DNA of 9,809 nucleotides from Deltaproteobacteria bacterium (GTDB taxonomy: Bacteria > Desulfobacterota > DAOWOC01). Below the pieces are notes generated by a model. The model saw nothing but the letters and a program-made list of their open reading frames with translations. It was not told the origin of the DNA and searched no databases. The translations under genes were made by a program, and so were the position numbers. Location: assembly GCA_030642225.1 (NCBI GenBank), contig DAOWOC010000017.1, positions 1 to 9,809 on the forward strand, written 5' to 3'. Below, one piece after another: positions 7,883 through 9,809 of this stretch (positions are counted from its first letter, which is position 1; every line of letters starts with the position of its first letter).

Positions 7883-7888
7883 AGGAGG
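7883..7888 (+). promoter_or_regulatory. Near-ideal Shine-Dalgarno of the sigma-factor gene
   Basis: AGGAGG lies 7 nt before the ATG at 7896 and is the strongest ribosome site in the window. It fixes the start codon and suggests efficient translation of the sigma factor once transcribed. Confidence 0.85.
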
Positions 7889-7895
7889 AAGTTTT

Positions 7896-9047
7896 ATGCC
7901 TTTTCAAAATATTGATGTCCTTTCGCCGTTAGAATTTCCAGAAATGTCATTGGGTTTAAATAAAGGATTCAGGGATGTTATAAAAGATGATTCTGTAGAG
8001 GATAATGAAACACAGGATATTGCAATTTCTTATTTAAATGATATGGCTTCATATTCTCTTTTGAGTCAGACAGAAGAACAACGTCTTGCAAGGAGAATAA
8101 AAAAAGGGTATTTAACGATCATAAACCTGTGTATATCGCATACCTGCAGGGACAGAGGTTTTTATAACCTGCAGGAGGCCATAACACAATTGCTTGGGCG
8201 TACGGCAAAATATCCGGGTTTATGGGGAAAGATGGTAAATAAAATTTTAGGTGAACTGCCCGTTATTATTAATGTTGCTCCTGATTTGGAATATTTGCAA
8301 AGAAAGATTAAAAAAATTGCTGATAAAATACAGGATTCCCAATCCATAATGGTTCAGGGAAATTTAAGACTGGTTTTAAGCGTGGCAAAAAAATATTTAA
8401 CAAGAGGTGTTCCATTCCTTGATCTTATTCAAGAGGGTAATGTGGGCCTTATTAAAGCAACAAGCCGATATGATTATACTACAGGCAATAAATTCTCCAC
8501 TTATGCTATCTGGTGGATTAAGCAGAGTATAATAAGGGCTATATATGAAAAGACAAGGACGGTTCGTCTGCCTGTACATTTTATTGAAATTCGCAGCAAA
8601 TATTACAGCGCTTATTATAACCTTCTTAAAAAATACGGCCATGAGCCTTCTGCTCATGAAATATCAGTTGAAACCGGTTTAAGTATTGATAAGATTAACG
8701 CTGTAATTATGCTTCCAAAAGATACAGTATGTCTTGATACAAAAATGGGTGAGGATGATATCTCTTATGCTGAACAATTTATATATGAAGATAAAGAATC
8801 GCCATTTGACAGATTATCAAATTATAATCTTAAATGTGCAATGAATGAATTGCTTGATACGCTTACAGGAAGAGAAAAAGATATTATCAAATCACGTTTT
8901 GGTTTAGATGGTGAAACACCTAAAACTCTTGAAAAAATAGGAAGAAGATTAAATATCTCAAAAGAGAGAATCAGACAGATTGAGAAAAGAGCTATTAAAA
9001 AACTTCAGTACAGGTCAAACAAGGAATTGAAGATGTTCCTTTCCTGA
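7896..9047 (+). CDS. Group 2 sigma-70 factor (RpoD/RpoS-like)
   Basis: The 383-aa protein is an RNA polymerase sigma factor. Region 1.2 lies at about 41-74 (DIAISYLNDMASYSLL...). Region 2 is at 152-221, with the core-binding and -10-reading segments NLRLVLSVAKKYLTRGVPF (156-174), DLIQEGNVGLIKA (176-188) and FSTYAIWWIKQSI (200-212). Region 3 is at about 222-300. Region 4 is at 312-375, with LTGREKDIIKSRFGLDG (323-339) and the DNA-recognition helix ISKERIRQIEKRA (354-366). Region 1.1 is missing and the product is shorter than a housekeeping RpoD, so it is probably an alternative, RpoS-like factor with near-consensus promoter specificity. A linker of about 75 residues (75-150) between regions 1.2 and 2 has no motif I recognise. 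It stands alone, between an AT-rich upstream region and a palindrome. The exact subgroup cannot be decided from sequence alone. Confidence 0.92.
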   Translation: MPFQNIDVLSPLEFPEMSLGLNKGFRDVIKDDSVEDNETQDIAISYLNDMASYSLLSQTEEQRLARRIKKGYLTIINLCISHTCRDRGFYNLQEAITQLLGRTAKYPGLWGKMVNKILGELPVIINVAPDLEYLQRKIKKIADKIQDSQSIMVQGNLRLVLSVAKKYLTRGVPFLDLIQEGNVGLIKATSRYDYTTGNKFSTYAIWWIKQSIIRAIYEKTRTVRLPVHFIEIRSKYYSAYYNLLKKYGHEPSAHEISVETGLSIDKINAVIMLPKDTVCLDTKMGEDDISYAEQFIYEDKESPFDRLSNYNLKCAMNELLDTLTGREKDIIKSRFGLDGETPKTLEKIGRRLNISKERIRQIEKRAIKKLQYRSNKELKMFLS

Positions 9048-9055
9048 TAATCTTC

Positions 9056-9091
9056 ATAATTATAAAAAATAAGATTATTTTTTATAATTAT
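9056..9091. terminator. AT-only 36-bp palindrome, likely bidirectional terminator
   Basis: The arm 9056-9072 (ATAATTATAAAAAATAA) is perfectly complementary to 9075-9091, with only GA between. The palindrome lies between convergent stops (sigma gene at 9047, M48/TPR gene at 9088) and overlaps the last codon of the latter. A competing stem, ATAATCTT (9047-9054) with AAGATTAT (9071-9078) followed by five T, looks like a conventional intrinsic terminator for the sigma gene. There is no GC-rich stem, so termination strength is uncertain. Confidence 0.55.
9063..9078 (+). repeat. 16-bp direct repeat, copy 2
   Basis: This is an exact copy of TAAAAAATAAGATTAT at 7432-7447. Here it forms the centre of the palindrome after the sigma gene. 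It may simply reflect a recurring terminator-like motif in AT-rich gaps. Confidence 0.6.
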
Positions 9092-9809
9092 CTGACCGAT
9101 TTATATCGCCTGCCTTTAATTTTTTCCATATATTCCCAGATAAAATCCTGATGCGTTTCATTTAAGTCCCCTGTTTCCTCTGCCTTTGTAAAATGATAAG
9201 TTGCGTTTTTTAGATTATTAATCAATACAAAATACCTGCCTGAGTAATAATGTGATAAGGCCATTTTGTCCTTATGCGCATACAAGATGCCAAGGCGTTT
9301 AAAGGGATCTGAAAAATACGGGGCGAGATATACTGCGGATAGATATTCCTGTAATGCCTCTTCATTTTTATCTAATTGTTCAAGTGTCATGCCTGCCATG
9401 TAATGGCTTATTATATTTGTATTATCCATTGCAACGGCCTTTTTCAGTGTCTTGAGGGATAAATCCAATTTACCTGCAATCCTTTGCCAGTTGCCGAGTT
9501 CCTGTATAACGATTATGTGCACTGACGGATATTTTGCCAGATTTCCCATAATGCTTATAGCCTCTTTGGTTTTTCCCATCCTGTAAAGCATCATGGCATT
9601 ACCATAGATTATCGCAGGGTTGTTCGGGTCTTTTTTGAGCTGATTTATAAAATATGTTTCAGCCTTTACAGTATCAGGGTCGCTGGCAAATATCCTTGCC
9701 CTGATATATGGATAAAAGGAAGCATATGGAGGTTTTATCGGATTTAAAGGCGGAAGAGAGGCTGCCTGAAGGGTATTTGATAAATATGCCATTCTCTCAT
9801 TCAGTTGAG
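9088..9809 (-). CDS. C-terminal part of a BepA-like M48 metalloprotease/TPR protein (cut by window edge)
   Basis: About 239 residues are visible. An ATG at 9792 is probably internal, because the frame stays open to the window end and reads QLNERMAYLSN across it, which resembles the segment just after the catalytic domain of BepA/YfgC-type M48 peptidases. The rest is helical TPR repeats, such as NPAIIYGNAMMLYRMGKTKE (55-74), LGNWQRIAGKLDLSLKTLKK (99-118) and YMAGMTLEQLDKNEEALQEY (131-150), counted from that ATG. The order, including FYPYIRARIFA before the TPRs, follows E. coli BepA, a periplasmic protease and chaperone for outer-membrane protein assembly. The HEXXH zinc site and signal peptide would lie outside the window. 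A plain TPR protein starting at 9792 cannot be excluded. Confidence 0.7.
   Translation of the reverse strand, partial: QLNERMAYLSNTLQAASLPPLNPIKPPYASFYPYIRARIFASDPDTVKAETYFINQLKKDPNNPAIIYGNAMMLYRMGKTKEAISIMGNLAKYPSVHIIVIQELGNWQRIAGKLDLSLKTLKKAVAMDNTNIISHYMAGMTLEQLDKNEEALQEYLSAVYLAPYFSDPFKRLGILYAHKDKMALSHYYSGRYFVLINNLKNATYHFTKAEETGDLNETHQDFIWEYMEKIKGRRYKSVR

Larger units (their letters stand above)
7412..7895. other. Extremely AT-rich divergent intergenic region
   Basis: This non-coding stretch separates the divergent DUF362 and sigma-factor genes. A hand count gives 83 G or C in 484 bases, about 17%, far below the flanking genes. It is full of A and T tracts, so many weak -10-like matches occur and no promoter can be picked with confidence. 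The only local structures seen are TAAGATTAT (7439-7447) with its complement at 7481-7489, and a short ATGGA/TCCAT hairpin at 7689-7705, which sits in the least AT-rich part. No open frame with a ribosome site was found. It should contain the promoters of both neighbours. Confidence 0.8.

Noticed and set aside
7412..7895. Small protein or CRISPR-like array in the large gap
   Set aside because: No regular spacing of repeats is visible, and no open frame of useful length has a ribosome site.

Overview
The window looks like chromosomal DNA from an AT-rich, anaerobic Gram-negative bacterium. Three things suggest this: an outer-membrane-type M48/TPR (BepA-like) protein, the dTDP-sugar enzyme RfbA/RmlA, and a sulfide-dependent-type Thi4 paired with a ThiD-ThiN fusion next to molybdenum-cofactor genes. 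A Desulfobacterota-like host fits best, but this is inferred from gene content only. I see no mobile element, CRISPR array, tRNA, rRNA or classical riboswitch. The content is mostly housekeeping.

Layout. Bases 1-3997 hold a tightly packed minus-strand run, in transcription order mobA, thi4, thiDN, ftsE, ftsX. ftsX runs off the left edge. The gaps are 31, 39 and 17 nt, followed by a 4-nt ATGA overlap, so one operon is likely. Its first gene, mobA, is divergent from moeA (4102-5337, plus) across a 104-bp intergenic region containing a dyad. moeA converges with rfbA (5364-6236, minus), which lies 50 nt downstream of a DUF362/ferredoxin gene (6287-7411, minus). A 483-484 bp intergenic region of about 17% G+C separates that gene from a divergent group 2 sigma-70 factor (7896-9047, plus) with a near-ideal Shine-Dalgarno sequence. 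The sigma gene converges on the C-terminal part of a BepA-like M48/TPR gene (9088-9809, minus, cut by the right edge). An AT-only 36-bp palindrome lies between these last two genes.

How the genes work together. MobA and MoeA act late in molybdenum cofactor synthesis: MoeA inserts molybdate and MobA adds GMP to give the bis-MGD form used by anaerobic oxidoreductases. Thi4 makes the thiazole phosphate of thiamine from NAD and glycine, and the ThiD-ThiN fusion phosphorylates the pyrimidine and joins the two halves. Together they could replace ThiG/ThiH/ThiO/ThiE. FtsE and FtsX form the divisome ABC-type complex that controls septal peptidoglycan hydrolysis. The DUF362, RfbA, sigma factor and BepA-like genes have no obvious shared pathway.

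No convincingly new multi-gene system was found. The most unusual signals are at the DNA level: a perfect 17-bp inverted repeat inside ftsX, the AT-only palindrome, a 16-bp repeat on both sides of the sigma gene, and the very AT-rich region upstream of it.
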